From positions 1-64,000 of the forward strand of contig JAFGDS010000142.1 of the NCBI GenBank assembly GCA_016931995.1: a stretch of 64,000 bases of DNA, in the 5' to 3' direction. Every line of letters begins with the position of its first letter. The stretch's first letter is position 1. Shown one piece after another: positions 42,743 to 50,588 of the stretch. A program made the translations under genes and the position numbers. The notes under the pieces are model-generated. The model was not told where the DNA came from. It saw only the letters and a program-made list of their open reading frames with translations, and made no database searches. The DNA comes from Pirellulales bacterium. Its GTDB lineage: Bacteria; Planctomycetota; Planctomycetia; Pirellulales; Thermoguttaceae.

Positions 42743-43426
42743 CTATTCTTCTTCTTCGTTTTCGTCCCCGCCGGCCGCTTTGTGCCGGGTGAGGATGTCG
42801 TCGACGACGCCGTAGTTTTTCGCGTCCTCGGCCGACATGTAATAGTCCCGGTCCGTGTCCTTCCGGATCCGCTCGAGCGGCTGGCCCGTGTGCTGGGCCA
42901 GGATCTGGTTGAGCACGTCGCGGGTTTGGAGAATCTCCTGGGCCTGGATTTCGATGTCCGAGACCTGTCCACCCACCTGCCCGTACGGTTGATGGATCAT
43001 CACTTTGGCGTGCGGCAGGGCGAAACGCTTCGCCTTCGAGCCGCCGGCCAAAAGCACCGCGCCGCCGCTGGCCGCGAGCCCCACGCAGTACGTCGCCACC
43101 GCGCAACTGAGAATCTGCATCGTGTCGTAGACGGCCAAGGTCGCGCTGACGCTGCCGCCGGGCGAATTGATGTAGAAGTGAATGTCCTTGCGGCGATTCT
43201 CGCTCTGCAGGTACAAAAGCTTCATCACCAGCTCGTTGGCGTTGCCGTCGTGGATCGGCCCTTGCAGGAAAATGATCCGGTTTTCCAGCAGCAGATCCCC
43301 CAACGTCAATTGGCGCTGACGCTGGTAATCGCGCAGGTTGGCCACGGGGCCGATCGAGGACAGTCGCGTGATAGAACTCATGACGCTGGGGATCGGCAAG
43401 GGGTCAAAGGGGAGCAGAAATACCAT
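42743..43426 (-). CDS. clpP: ATP-dependent Clp protease proteolytic subunit, second paralogue
   Basis: 227 residues from the ATG at 43426, which overlaps the trigger-factor stop (TAATG), a typical translational coupling. A second start at 43381 (MSSITRLS) would give 212 residues and is closer to usual ClpP length. Triad residues: Ser in GLAASGGAVLL, His in AKVMIHQPYGQ and Asp in TDRDYYM. The usual ASMGA reads ASGGA, which is common in one of two ClpP paralogues. An acidic tail (DENEEEE) ends the protein. It should pair with the ClpP encoded next. Confidence 0.93.
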   Translation of the reverse strand: MVFLLPFDPLPIPSVMSSITRLSSIGPVANLRDYQRQRQLTLGDLLLENRIIFLQGPIHDGNANELVMKLLYLQSENRRKDIHFYINSPGGSVSATLAVYDTMQILSCAVATYCVGLAASGGAVLLAGGSKAKRFALPHAKVMIHQPYGQVGGQVSDIEIQAQEILQTRDVLNQILAQHTGQPLERIRKDTDRDYYMSAEDAKNYGVVDDILTRHKAAGGDENEEEE

Positions 43427-44958
43427 TACTCATCCGCAGCCGCCTCGGCGTCGGCGTCGGTCTCGGCTTCGTGTCCCTCGGGCTTCGCCTCGGGAATGTC
43501 CGACTCGTCGTGTCCGCCGGCCGCCTGGTCCACCGTCGCGTCCTGGGCCGCTTCGAACTCGAAGGGCGTCTCGGTGAACACGGCCTCGGCCAGAATCCGC
43601 TCGATCACCTTCCGTTCGACGATCTGGTTGGACAGCGCATCCATCATGCCGCCCTTCTCGATCCGGGCACGCACCCGGCGGACGCTTTCGTCGGTTTGCT
43701 CGGCGATCAGCGCGATCTCCCGGTCGAAATCGGCCGCGTCGACCTCGATCTGCTCGGCCTCGGCGATCCGCTCGAGAATGAAGTGCTCCTTGAGCGCCCG
43801 CGCGGTCGAGGCCCGGCTGTTCTGCCGCAGCATGTTTTCGTGGGCGCGGATCTGCTCCTCGCTGAAGCCGCTGCGCTGCAACTCCAAAACCGCCCGCTGA
43901 AGCTCGCGGTGGCTCTGCCGCTTGAGCAACCCCTCGGGCAGTTCCCAATCGGCCGCCACGGTCAAGGCCGCGGTGATCTGCTCGCGCGCCCGCTGATGCT
44001 GCTCGTACTCCAACTGCCGCTGGAGATTGACGCGAACCGCGTCGCGCAGCTCCTCGACCGACTCGAACCCGCCCATCTGGTCCAGGAACTCGGGGGTGAG
44101 CTCGGGCATTTCCAACCGCTTGACCTCGAGCACGTCGAAGACGGCCGTGACCTCCTTGCCGCGCAGGGCCACGTTCGGGGCGTCGTCGGTCAGCGTGGCC
44201 TTGCCCTCGCGCGTTTCACCCGAAGCAACGCCCACCATCTGCTTGCCGAAGTCCGCGATCTTCCCATCGCGGAAACTCAACACCGGCCGGATCCGGATGA
44301 CCTCCTCCTCGGCGTGGGACAAGACCGTCTCGCCGTCCTTGAACGTCAGGTTCGCCGAGACGTAGTCGCCCATCTCGGCCGGCGCGTCGGTCGGCACGAG
44401 CCGACCGTAGCGGGCCAGAAGCGACTCCATCCGCCGGTCCACGTCCGCCTCGGTGATCTCCCGGACGGGCTTGTTGATCGAAAGACCCTTCCACTGCGGC
44501 AAGTCGAATTCCGGACGCACCTCGATGTCGAACTCGAACGTCATCTCGCCCGCGTCGGGCAGCTTCACCGCGTCCATGTCCAGGTCCGGCTCGCCAATCG
44601 GCGAGAGGTCCTCATCCTCGTTCACCTGGCTGATCGCGTCCATCAGCACGTTGGTCTTCACCCGCTCGGCGACGTCCTTGCGGAATCGGGCCTCGATCAG
44701 CCGCCGCGGCGCGTGGCCCGTCCGGAAACCCGGCACGCTGGCCGTCTTCGTCAGCTCGCTGAATTCGTTGTCGTAGTACCGCTCGATGTCCTCCCGCGGC
44801 ACGGTGACCGTGACGTGTCGCTCGCACGCGCCCCGCTTTTCGACCTCGGTCGAAAGGGTCATCTTCTCGGGCGCGTCGCCTTCGGGCTCCTCCGGGGCCG
44901 CGGTGGCGTCCGCCGTCGAAAGGAGGTTGTCCGATTCGGGAGTCTCGCTGGGAACCAT
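43426..44958 (-). CDS. tig: Trigger factor, ribosome-associated chaperone and prolyl isomerase
   Basis: 510 residues from the ATG at 44958. The ribosome-binding N-domain shows FSELTKTASVPGFRTGHAPR, a variant of the GFRxGxxP signature. The FKBP-like middle contains GDYVSANLTFKDGETVLSHA, and the helical C-domain follows (LRDAVRVNLQRQLEYEQHQR). Longer than the usual 430-460 residues because of an N-terminal acidic extension and a C-terminal acidic Ala/Glu/Asp tail. It binds nascent chains at the exit tunnel. It is the first gene of a tig-clpP-clpP operon. An upstream in-frame ATG at 45012 is less likely. Confidence 0.92.
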   Translation of the reverse strand: MVPSETPESDNLLSTADATAAPEEPEGDAPEKMTLSTEVEKRGACERHVTVTVPREDIERYYDNEFSELTKTASVPGFRTGHAPRRLIEARFRKDVAERVKTNVLMDAISQVNEDEDLSPIGEPDLDMDAVKLPDAGEMTFEFDIEVRPEFDLPQWKGLSINKPVREITEADVDRRMESLLARYGRLVPTDAPAEMGDYVSANLTFKDGETVLSHAEEEVIRIRPVLSFRDGKIADFGKQMVGVASGETREGKATLTDDAPNVALRGKEVTAVFDVLEVKRLEMPELTPEFLDQMGGFESVEELRDAVRVNLQRQLEYEQHQRAREQITAALTVAADWELPEGLLKRQSHRELQRAVLELQRSGFSEEQIRAHENMLRQNSRASTARALKEHFILERIAEAEQIEVDAADFDREIALIAEQTDESVRRVRARIEKGGMMDALSNQIVERKVIERILAEAVFTETPFEFEAAQDATVDQAAGGHDESDIPEAKPEGHEAETDADAEAAADE

Positions 44959-45084
44959 CTTGCGCCCTTCACACGGTCGTCGGTGCTCGCGGTAACGGAA
45001 ATGCCGGGGCACAGGGCCACCGGCATGAAAAACCCATCCGACCGGTACCCCTCGCGGGGAGGGTCACGGCCGACGGAATCAAAG

Positions 45085-45157
45085 AGCGGGTGATGGGATT
45101 CGAACCCACGACAACAACGTTGGCAACGTTGTGCTCTGCCAACTGAGCTACACCCGC
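45085..45157 (-). tRNA. tRNA-Gly (anticodon GCC)
   Basis: The minus strand folds as a full cloverleaf. The acceptor stem is GCGGGTG with CACCCGC, the D-arm GCTC-AGTTGGCA-GAGC, the anticodon arm CAACG-TTGCCAA-CGTTG and the T-arm GTGGG-TTCGAAT-CCCAT. The anticodon GCC reads GGC/GGT glycine codons. No CCA is encoded. It lies 127 bases before tig on the same strand. Confidence 0.97.
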
Positions 45158-45207
45158 AACCGGCCTCGCCGCCGGGCCTCCAGGCTCCGCGCGGCCAGAG
45201 TCCCGCA

Positions 45208-45235
45208 ATTATAGGGTCCAACGGGTCATGTGCAA
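45208..45235 (-). promoter_or_regulatory. Promoter for tRNA-Gly (and perhaps tig-clpP-clpP)
   Basis: On the minus strand TTGCAC (45235-45230), a 16-base spacer and TATAAT (45213-45208), a perfect -10. The tRNA starts about 50 bases downstream. Confidence 0.65.
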
Positions 45236-45629
45236 GGGCAATTGACGCCTCTGGCAGTTAACCGCCACGCCCACGATCTGTCAACGGCCCACCCGCAATG
45301 GGGTATATCTATTCCCTGCCATCCGAATGGCCATGTGGCCGCTTGCGGCGTCGCCGGCAGGGTGACCATACCCCATGTTGTGGCGGACTTTGGTTTGCTG
45401 CCCCGGCACATCCTGATTATCATCGAATGGGGGAGTTCATTGGTTCTCCCCGTTCGGGTGCCACCGCCAGCGTGCCGGGTGGCCGGTCGTCGCGCGCCGC
45501 GGCCGGTTGTCCAACAGTGCGACCAGTCCGGCGGAAAGCAGCCGTGCCGCCGGCGTCGCAATACGCACAAACGACCGGAAACGTTCGCCGAACCGCCCAA
45601 ACCGCCTCACCGCAATATCCCCCCTCGCC
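45236..45629. other. Intergenic stretch without a recognised gene
   Basis: Several short frames cross this region but none encodes a recognisable protein, and GC bias at third positions is inconsistent. A GGGGTATATCTATTCCC and a GGTGACCATACCCCATG segment form a partial inverted pair (GGGGTAT/ATACCCC, about 45300-45376). Its role is unknown. Confidence 0.45.
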
Positions 45630-46280
45630 ATGCACGTGAAACTTATTGTTATCGGAGGCAAGGCCAGCAAGGGCGAGGTCTCGCTCACGCCGCCCACCGT
45701 GCTGGGGCGAAGCCGCGACGCCGGTCTGGCGGTCGGTCATCCGATGATCAGCCGGCGGCACTGCGAGGTCATCGAACAAAACGGCCTACTTATGGTCCGC
45801 GACCTTGGTTCTCTCAACGGGACCTATGTGGGCGGGCGACGGGTGCGCGAGGCCCCTCTGCCGCCGGGCGCGCGGTTTTCGATTGGGCCGCTGACGTTTC
45901 GCGTGGATTACGAGTACGCGGGCGACCTGAATGCGTTGCCGCCGGTCGTGCCGGAGGTGGCCGACACGACGGACTTTGCCCGCCAGGCCCCGGCGAAACC
46001 CGACCCCGCCGCCGCGGCTCCGGCGTCTGCCCCGGCCGACAACGTCCCGGCCGCGCCTACCCGCCCGGCGCCCCCCGCCGCGGCTCCAGCCGAGCCGCCG
46101 GCCGACGAGGAGTTGGACGAGCTGGACTTTGAGCTGGTCGAGGACCCGGCGCCGGACGACAACTCGCCGAATCCCGGGAAGCCGACGCCGCCCAACCCGG
46201 GCCCGGCCGACGGCCCGCCCGGCGACCCGCTCGATCCCGAGGCGCAGGCGCTCGACGATTTTCTCAAGGGGATTGACTGA
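45630..46280 (+). CDS. FHA-domain protein with acidic Pro/Ala-rich tail
   Basis: 216 residues from the ATG at 45630. The FHA fold occupies the first 95 residues: VLGRSRDAGLAVGHPMISRR with Gly-Arg and SRRH, then DLGSLNGTYVGGRRVRE. The remainder is a Pro/Ala-rich linker and a short acidic helix (ADEELDELDFELVEDP). It should bind phosphothreonine peptides in the cytosol. A longer frame begins at a TTG at 45507, but the MHVKLIVIGG start is the natural FHA beginning. It overlaps or abuts the amidohydrolase gene and is likely co-translated with it. Partner kinase unknown. Confidence 0.85.
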   Translation: MHVKLIVIGGKASKGEVSLTPPTVLGRSRDAGLAVGHPMISRRHCEVIEQNGLLMVRDLGSLNGTYVGGRRVREAPLPPGARFSIGPLTFRVDYEYAGDLNALPPVVPEVADTTDFARQAPAKPDPAAAAPASAPADNVPAAPTRPAPPAAAPAEPPADEELDELDFELVEDPAPDDNSPNPGKPTPPNPGPADGPPGDPLDPEAQALDDFLKGID

Positions 46281-46281
46281 C

Positions 46282-47517
46282 TTGCCGCCCATTCGATCGC
46301 TGCGCGCACGGATTGTGCTGCCCATCGCGGGTGAACCGATCGACGGCGGGGTGGTTGGCATCCGCGGGGATCGGATCGTTTCGGTGGGCCGTCGCGCGGC
46401 GGACGGTCCGGTCGAGGATCTTGGCGACGTGGCGCTTCTGCCGGGCCTGGTCAACGCGCACGCCCATCTCGAGTTGAGCCACGTCCGCGCGCCGCTGGGC
46501 GAGCCGGGTATCGCCTTCGCCGAGTGGATCCGGCGGCTGGTCGCGGCGCATCGCCGCGGCAACATGCCCGGCGGCGAGGCGGCCGTGGCCGCCGGGCTGG
46601 CCGAGAGCTTGGCCGGCGGAGTCACGCGGCTGGGCGACATCGTGCAGCCGGATTGGACCGCGGGTCCGTACGCGAAGAGCCCCATCCGCGCGACTCTCTT
46701 TCTCGAATTGATCGCCCCGACGTTTGAGCGGATCGACGCCCAGCGCCGCGCCGCCCGCGCCCATCTCGAAGCGGCGCCGCCGCTGCCGTTCTGGCAGCCG
46801 GGCGTGAGCCCGCACGCTCCGTACAGCGTTCATCCCGCGTTGCTGGAAGACGCCGTTCGCTTGGCGGCCCGGCGCGGCGCCGGTGTCGCGATGCATCTGG
46901 CCGAATCGCGCGAGGAGCTGCATTTCCTGGCGACCGGCGAGGGGCCGTTTCGGCATTTGCTGATGGGATGGGACCAATGGGACGGCTCGCTTGGCGAGCC
47001 CGGCCGCTGCCCACGGGATTTTCTCCGCGCGCTGGCCTCGGCGCCGCGGGCGCTGGTGATCCACGGCAACTACCTCGATTCGGAGGACACGGCTTTCCTG
47101 GCCGAGCGGTCCGATCGGATGAGCGTGGTCTACTGTCCGCGCACGCACGGCCACTTCCGGCACGATCCCTATCCGCTGGAGCGGATGCTTGCCCAGGGCG
47201 TGCGCGTGGCGCTGGGGACGGACTCGCGGGCGTCGTCGCCCGACCTGAGCCTTTTGGCCGAGCTGCGCCACGCGGTCCGGCGGCATCCGCTGGTTGCCCC
47301 GCGGACACTCGTCCAGATGGCCACGCTCGCCGGCGCGGAGGCGCTGGGCGGCGTGGACCCGGCGGGCCGCATCGAGCCCGGCCGACGCGCCGATCTGGTG
47401 GCCGTGGCTCTCGACGGCCCGCCGGGGCGCGATCCGTTCGAAGCGATCGTCCACGGCGCCGGCCCCATCGCGGCCGTCTGGTGCGGCGGCGCCCGCGTGG
47501 ATATTACTCGCCCTTGA
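46282..47517 (+). CDS. Amidohydrolase / cytosine-deaminase-like hydrolase (possible aminofutalosine deaminase)
   Basis: About 411 residues, starting at TTG (46282; another TTG at 46273 overlaps the FHA stop). The metal-dependent hydrolase pattern is clear: PGLVNAHAHLELSHVRAP with HxH, HLAESREELHFL with His, VIHGNYLDSED and ALGTDSRASSPDLSLLAELR with the catalytic Asp. The closing GRIEPGRRADLVAVAL is typical of COG0402. Members deaminate purines, guanine, or aminodeoxyfutalosine of the menaquinone route. The last is plausible in Planctomycetota but not proven. The 3' end overlaps the convergent NtrC gene by 14 bases. Confidence 0.85.
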   Translation: MPPIRSLRARIVLPIAGEPIDGGVVGIRGDRIVSVGRRAADGPVEDLGDVALLPGLVNAHAHLELSHVRAPLGEPGIAFAEWIRRLVAAHRRGNMPGGEAAVAAGLAESLAGGVTRLGDIVQPDWTAGPYAKSPIRATLFLELIAPTFERIDAQRRAARAHLEAAPPLPFWQPGVSPHAPYSVHPALLEDAVRLAARRGAGVAMHLAESREELHFLATGEGPFRHLLMGWDQWDGSLGEPGRCPRDFLRALASAPRALVIHGNYLDSEDTAFLAERSDRMSVVYCPRTHGHFRHDPYPLERMLAQGVRVALGTDSRASSPDLSLLAELRHAVRRHPLVAPRTLVQMATLAGAEALGGVDPAGRIEPGRRADLVAVALDGPPGRDPFEAIVHGAGPIAAVWCGGARVDITRP

Positions 47518-48910
47518 TGCCGAAGCGGTCGAGCTTCTTGCGGAGGGTCGTGCGGTGCAGGCCGAGCCGCCGGGCGGCCGGGGCGCATTGGCCGCGGAAG
47601 TGGCGCATCGCCGTTTCGAACAGCGGGGGCTCGACGAGGCTTAGGAACGCCTCGTACAACTCCCGCGGCGCGTCGGGATTGTCGAGCTGCGTCTGGGTCC
47701 ACTGCCGAATGAGCCCCGCCAACGCATCCTGCCGTATCGCCGCCGCCGCGGCCAAGGGCGGCGCCGGCGGCGGCAGGTGCTCCAGCGTGATGAGGCCGCC
47801 CCGGGCCAACACCAGGGCATGCTCCAGGGCGTTGCGCAGCTCGCGCACGTTGCCGTACCAGGGATACCGCTGGATCTCGGCCAGGGCTTCCTCGGCGATG
47901 GCCAGACGGCCCTTGCCCGCCCGGGCGGCCAATTGGATCAAGAAGTGCTCCACGAGCGGCCGGATGTCCTCGCGACGCTCGCGCAGCGGCGGAATGACGA
48001 TCTCGAACGTCACGAGCCGGTAATAAAGATCGTGCCGGAACGCGCCCTCGGCCACCCGTTGGGCCAGGTTCTGATGCGTCGCGGAAATGATGCGAAAATC
48101 CGCCCGAACGGGCCGATCGCCCCCGACCGGCAGCACTTCGCCGTGCTCGAGGGCCCGCAGCAGCTTCACCTGGATCGAAAGCGGGATGTCGGCCACCTCA
48201 TCCAGGAAGATCGTGCCGCCGTGGGCCTGCTCCAGGAGTCCTCGGCGGGCCTGGTCCGCGCCGGTGAACGCGCCGCGGACGTGGCCGAACAACTCGCTCT
48301 CGGCAAGACTGGGGCTGAGCGAGGCGACATTGACCGGCACGAAGGGCCCCTCGGCGCGGCGGCTGTAGCGGTGTATCGCTCGCGCGGCCAGCTCCTTGCC
48401 GCTGCCGCTTTCGCCTTGCAGATGCACGCAGGCGTCGGACGCGGCCACCAGCGCGATCCGCTTGAAGACCTCTTGCATCGGCGGCGATGCGCCCACCATG
48501 GGCTCGGTTCCCTCGGCGGACCGCGGCCGCGGCGGGGTAGCCGACGTCTCGGGCGCCAGCAGCGCCCGCTCGATCGCCCGCTGGGCCACGCCCAGATCGA
48601 ACGGCTTGGTGAGGTAGTCGAACGCCCCGTTGCGCACGGCGGCGACGGCCGTGGCCAGCTCGCCGTAGGCGGTCATCACGATGATCGGCACGGGCCCAAG
48701 CTGGCGATGGAAATCGGCCATCGCATCGAGGCCGCTGCGGCCCGGCAGCCGCACGTCGAGAAAGACGACCTCCGGCGGATCGCGCCGGGCTTGTTCGAGA
48801 CCCGCCTCGGCCGACGCCGCGATCGTGGCCCGATGGCCCAACTCCTCGGCCAGCTTCCTCAGCCCCCAGCAGATGCTCTGCTCGTCATCGACGATCAATA
48901 GGTGTGCCAT
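47504..48910 (-). CDS. NtrC-type sigma-54 response regulator
   Basis: 468 residues from the ATG at 48910. The receiver domain (LLIVDDEQSICWGL, phospho-acceptor Asp in VVFLDVRLPGRSG, Lys in YLTKPFDLG) is followed by the AAA+ sigma-54 activator. Its motifs are Walker A GESGSGKELAARAIH, GAFTGA in FGHVRGAFTGADQAR, and Walker B GGTIFLDEVADIPL. The C-terminus is a Fis-type helix-turn-helix (APAARRLGLHRTTLRKKLDR). It activates sigma-54 promoters after phosphorylation. It lies 7 bases after the sensor kinase gene, so the two are an obvious pair. Confidence 0.94.
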   Translation of the reverse strand: MAHLLIVDDEQSICWGLRKLAEELGHRATIAASAEAGLEQARRDPPEVVFLDVRLPGRSGLDAMADFHRQLGPVPIIVMTAYGELATAVAAVRNGAFDYLTKPFDLGVAQRAIERALLAPETSATPPRPRSAEGTEPMVGASPPMQEVFKRIALVAASDACVHLQGESGSGKELAARAIHRYSRRAEGPFVPVNVASLSPSLAESELFGHVRGAFTGADQARRGLLEQAHGGTIFLDEVADIPLSIQVKLLRALEHGEVLPVGGDRPVRADFRIISATHQNLAQRVAEGAFRHDLYYRLVTFEIVIPPLRERREDIRPLVEHFLIQLAARAGKGRLAIAEEALAEIQRYPWYGNVRELRNALEHALVLARGGLITLEHLPPPAPPLAAAAAIRQDALAGLIRQWTQTQLDNPDAPRELYEAFLSLVEPPLFETAMRHFRGQCAPAARRLGLHRTTLRKKLDRFGIKGE

Positions 48911-48917
48911 GGCGATC

Positions 48918-50318
48918 TCATTTCGGTGGCGTGCCACCCAACGTCTCTGGCCGGAAGATTGGCAGCTCCAGCGTGAAACAGGTCATGTCCTCGCGACGCT
49001 CCCATCCGAGCGAGCCGTCGTGGTCCTCGGCGATGCGCGCGGCGACATACAGACCCAGGCCGGTGCCGTCCGGTTTGCTGGTGACGAAGGGCTCGAACAT
49101 CGACCGCTCGATGGCGTCTTCCGGCCCTGGGCCGGTATCGCGGACGGAAAGCCGCGCGCGGCCGGCCCAAGGCGGCTCCAGCACGATGACTATTCGCGGG
49201 GCCCCGCCGCCGTGGCGGCCGAGCGCTTCCACGGCGTTGAGCACGAGGTTCATCACCACGTCGCGCAGGGCCATCCGATCGCCCTCGACAATCACCGGTT
49301 CGTCGGGCGTCTGGCGCGCCAGCGCGATCCCCACGTGGCGGCACGTGGCCTCGACCAGATCGACCGCGTCGTCGATCACGTCGCCCAGCGCGACCGGCTC
49401 CCGCGCCGCCGGGCGCGGTCGACCCATCGCCAAGAAACGCTGCAAATGCGACTCCATCAACCGAAGCTGGCGCAGCGCCACCTCGGCACTCTCGGCGTCG
49501 GCCGGCGCGGTCGCGTGGCGCTGAAGAAGTTCGACGGCCATGCGGGCGCCCGTGGCGGCGTTGCGCATCTGATGGGCGATTCCCGCGCCGAGCTGCCCGA
49601 GGGTGCGCATCCGCTCGCTTTGGCGGACCTCGCGCTCGAAGTGGCTCAAGCGTTCCGTCATGCGGTTGATCGCGCCGGCCAGATCGGCGATTTCGTCGCG
49701 ACGGCGGGGCGCCGGGATGGGTTCGAAACAGCCGTCGGCGATGCGAACCGCCTGATTGCCCAGCGCCTGGATGGGGCGAACGAACCGTCCGGCCAGCCAG
49801 ATGGTGACCAGAACCACGACGAGCAGGGCCGCGCCGGCCGAGATGGCCACCGGTCCGGCCGCCTCGCGAACCGCCGCCCACCAACGATCCCGCGGCTGCA
49901 AAACGACGAGCCACCGGACCTCGGCCGTACCCGCCCTGCGGTCGACCGGCACAAGCCGGGCCCGATAGGGTCGTCCCTCGATCGCGACCACGTGGGGCGC
50001 GTCGGCGCCCGCGCCTTCATCGAGTCGCCCAACGGCCCGGCGATCGGCGTCCGCCAGCGGGATCGTGCCATGGAGAACCTCTCGCCGTGGGCCCAGGGCA
50101 ACGAACTGTCCCCCGGACAGCCCGCTCATCTGCCGCAGCACCGGCTCGCTCAGGGGGAAGCTGCCCTGCGTGAGGGTCTCCACCACGCGCCGAAGGTGCT
50201 CCGATTGCGCGCGGGCTTCGGTGGTCACCTGAAGGTAAATGATCGCCGCGCTGGCCAAGGCCATGGCCAAGGCCACCACGGACAACATCGGCCAAAGAAG
50301 CTGCACCCGGATCGACAT
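48918..50318 (-). CDS. NtrB-like sensor histidine kinase
   Basis: 466 residues from the ATG at 50318. Two membrane helices (LLWPMLSVVALAMALASAAI and ISAGAALLVVVLVTIWLA) flank a periplasmic sensor domain of about 130 residues. A HAMP region (FVRPIQALGNQAVRIADGCF) leads to the H-box LGAGIAHQMRNAATG. The catalytic domain shows the N-box NLVLNAVEALG, DTGPGPEDAIERSMFEPF and GTGLGLYVAARIAEDHDG. The phospho-acceptor is the His of AHQMRN. It should phosphorylate the sigma-54 regulator encoded just after it. The signal is unknown. Confidence 0.93.
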   Translation of the reverse strand: MSIRVQLLWPMLSVVALAMALASAAIIYLQVTTEARAQSEHLRRVVETLTQGSFPLSEPVLRQMSGLSGGQFVALGPRREVLHGTIPLADADRRAVGRLDEGAGADAPHVVAIEGRPYRARLVPVDRRAGTAEVRWLVVLQPRDRWWAAVREAAGPVAISAGAALLVVVLVTIWLAGRFVRPIQALGNQAVRIADGCFEPIPAPRRRDEIADLAGAINRMTERLSHFEREVRQSERMRTLGQLGAGIAHQMRNAATGARMAVELLQRHATAPADAESAEVALRQLRLMESHLQRFLAMGRPRPAAREPVALGDVIDDAVDLVEATCRHVGIALARQTPDEPVIVEGDRMALRDVVMNLVLNAVEALGRHGGGAPRIVIVLEPPWAGRARLSVRDTGPGPEDAIERSMFEPFVTSKPDGTGLGLYVAARIAEDHDGSLGWERREDMTCFTLELPIFRPETLGGTPPK

Positions 50319-50384
50319 ATTCGCCCTTAACTGTCGCCCCAGCGACAACTTTCACCCCAGCGACCGCGTCACGCCGCGGACGCG

Positions 50385-50460
50385 CGCGTCATCCTGAGCA
50401 CGGCGCGTCATCCTGAGCACGGCGCGTCATCCTGAGCACGGCGCGTCATCCTGAGCACGG
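50385..50460 (+). repeat. Four perfect 19-bp tandem repeats of a palindrome edge
   Basis: The unit CGCGTCATCCTGAGCACGG occurs four times without mismatch (50385, 50404, 50423, 50442). The last copy runs straight into CGAAGGATCTCG, the continuation of the CATCC-GAGCG intergenic palindrome family. It lies between the divergent sensor-kinase and mnmG genes. Confidence 0.9.
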
Positions 50461-50543
50461 CGAAGGATCTCGTTAACGTTCACGGACCGAGACGCTTCGC
50501 TCAGCGCGACCGGCCGTGCTGGGCGTTGGGACGGACTTTTGAG

Positions 50544-50549
50544 TATAAT
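50544..50549 (+). promoter_or_regulatory. Perfect -10 box upstream of mnmG
   Basis: A TATAAT hexamer lies 39 bases before the mnmG ATG. No good -35 sits at the right distance, so the promoter call is tentative. Confidence 0.35.
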
Positions 50550-50588
50550 CATTCTCGGGGCAATTTGGTACTCCATGGAACGCGGCGG

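Noticed and set aside
45226-45600. 124-residue minus-strand frame
   Set aside because: No similarity to known proteins, no ribosome-binding site, and it covers the tRNA promoter region.
50385-50460. CRISPR array
   Set aside because: The four 19-bp units are directly adjacent with no spacers and no cas genes, so this is a simple tandem repeat.
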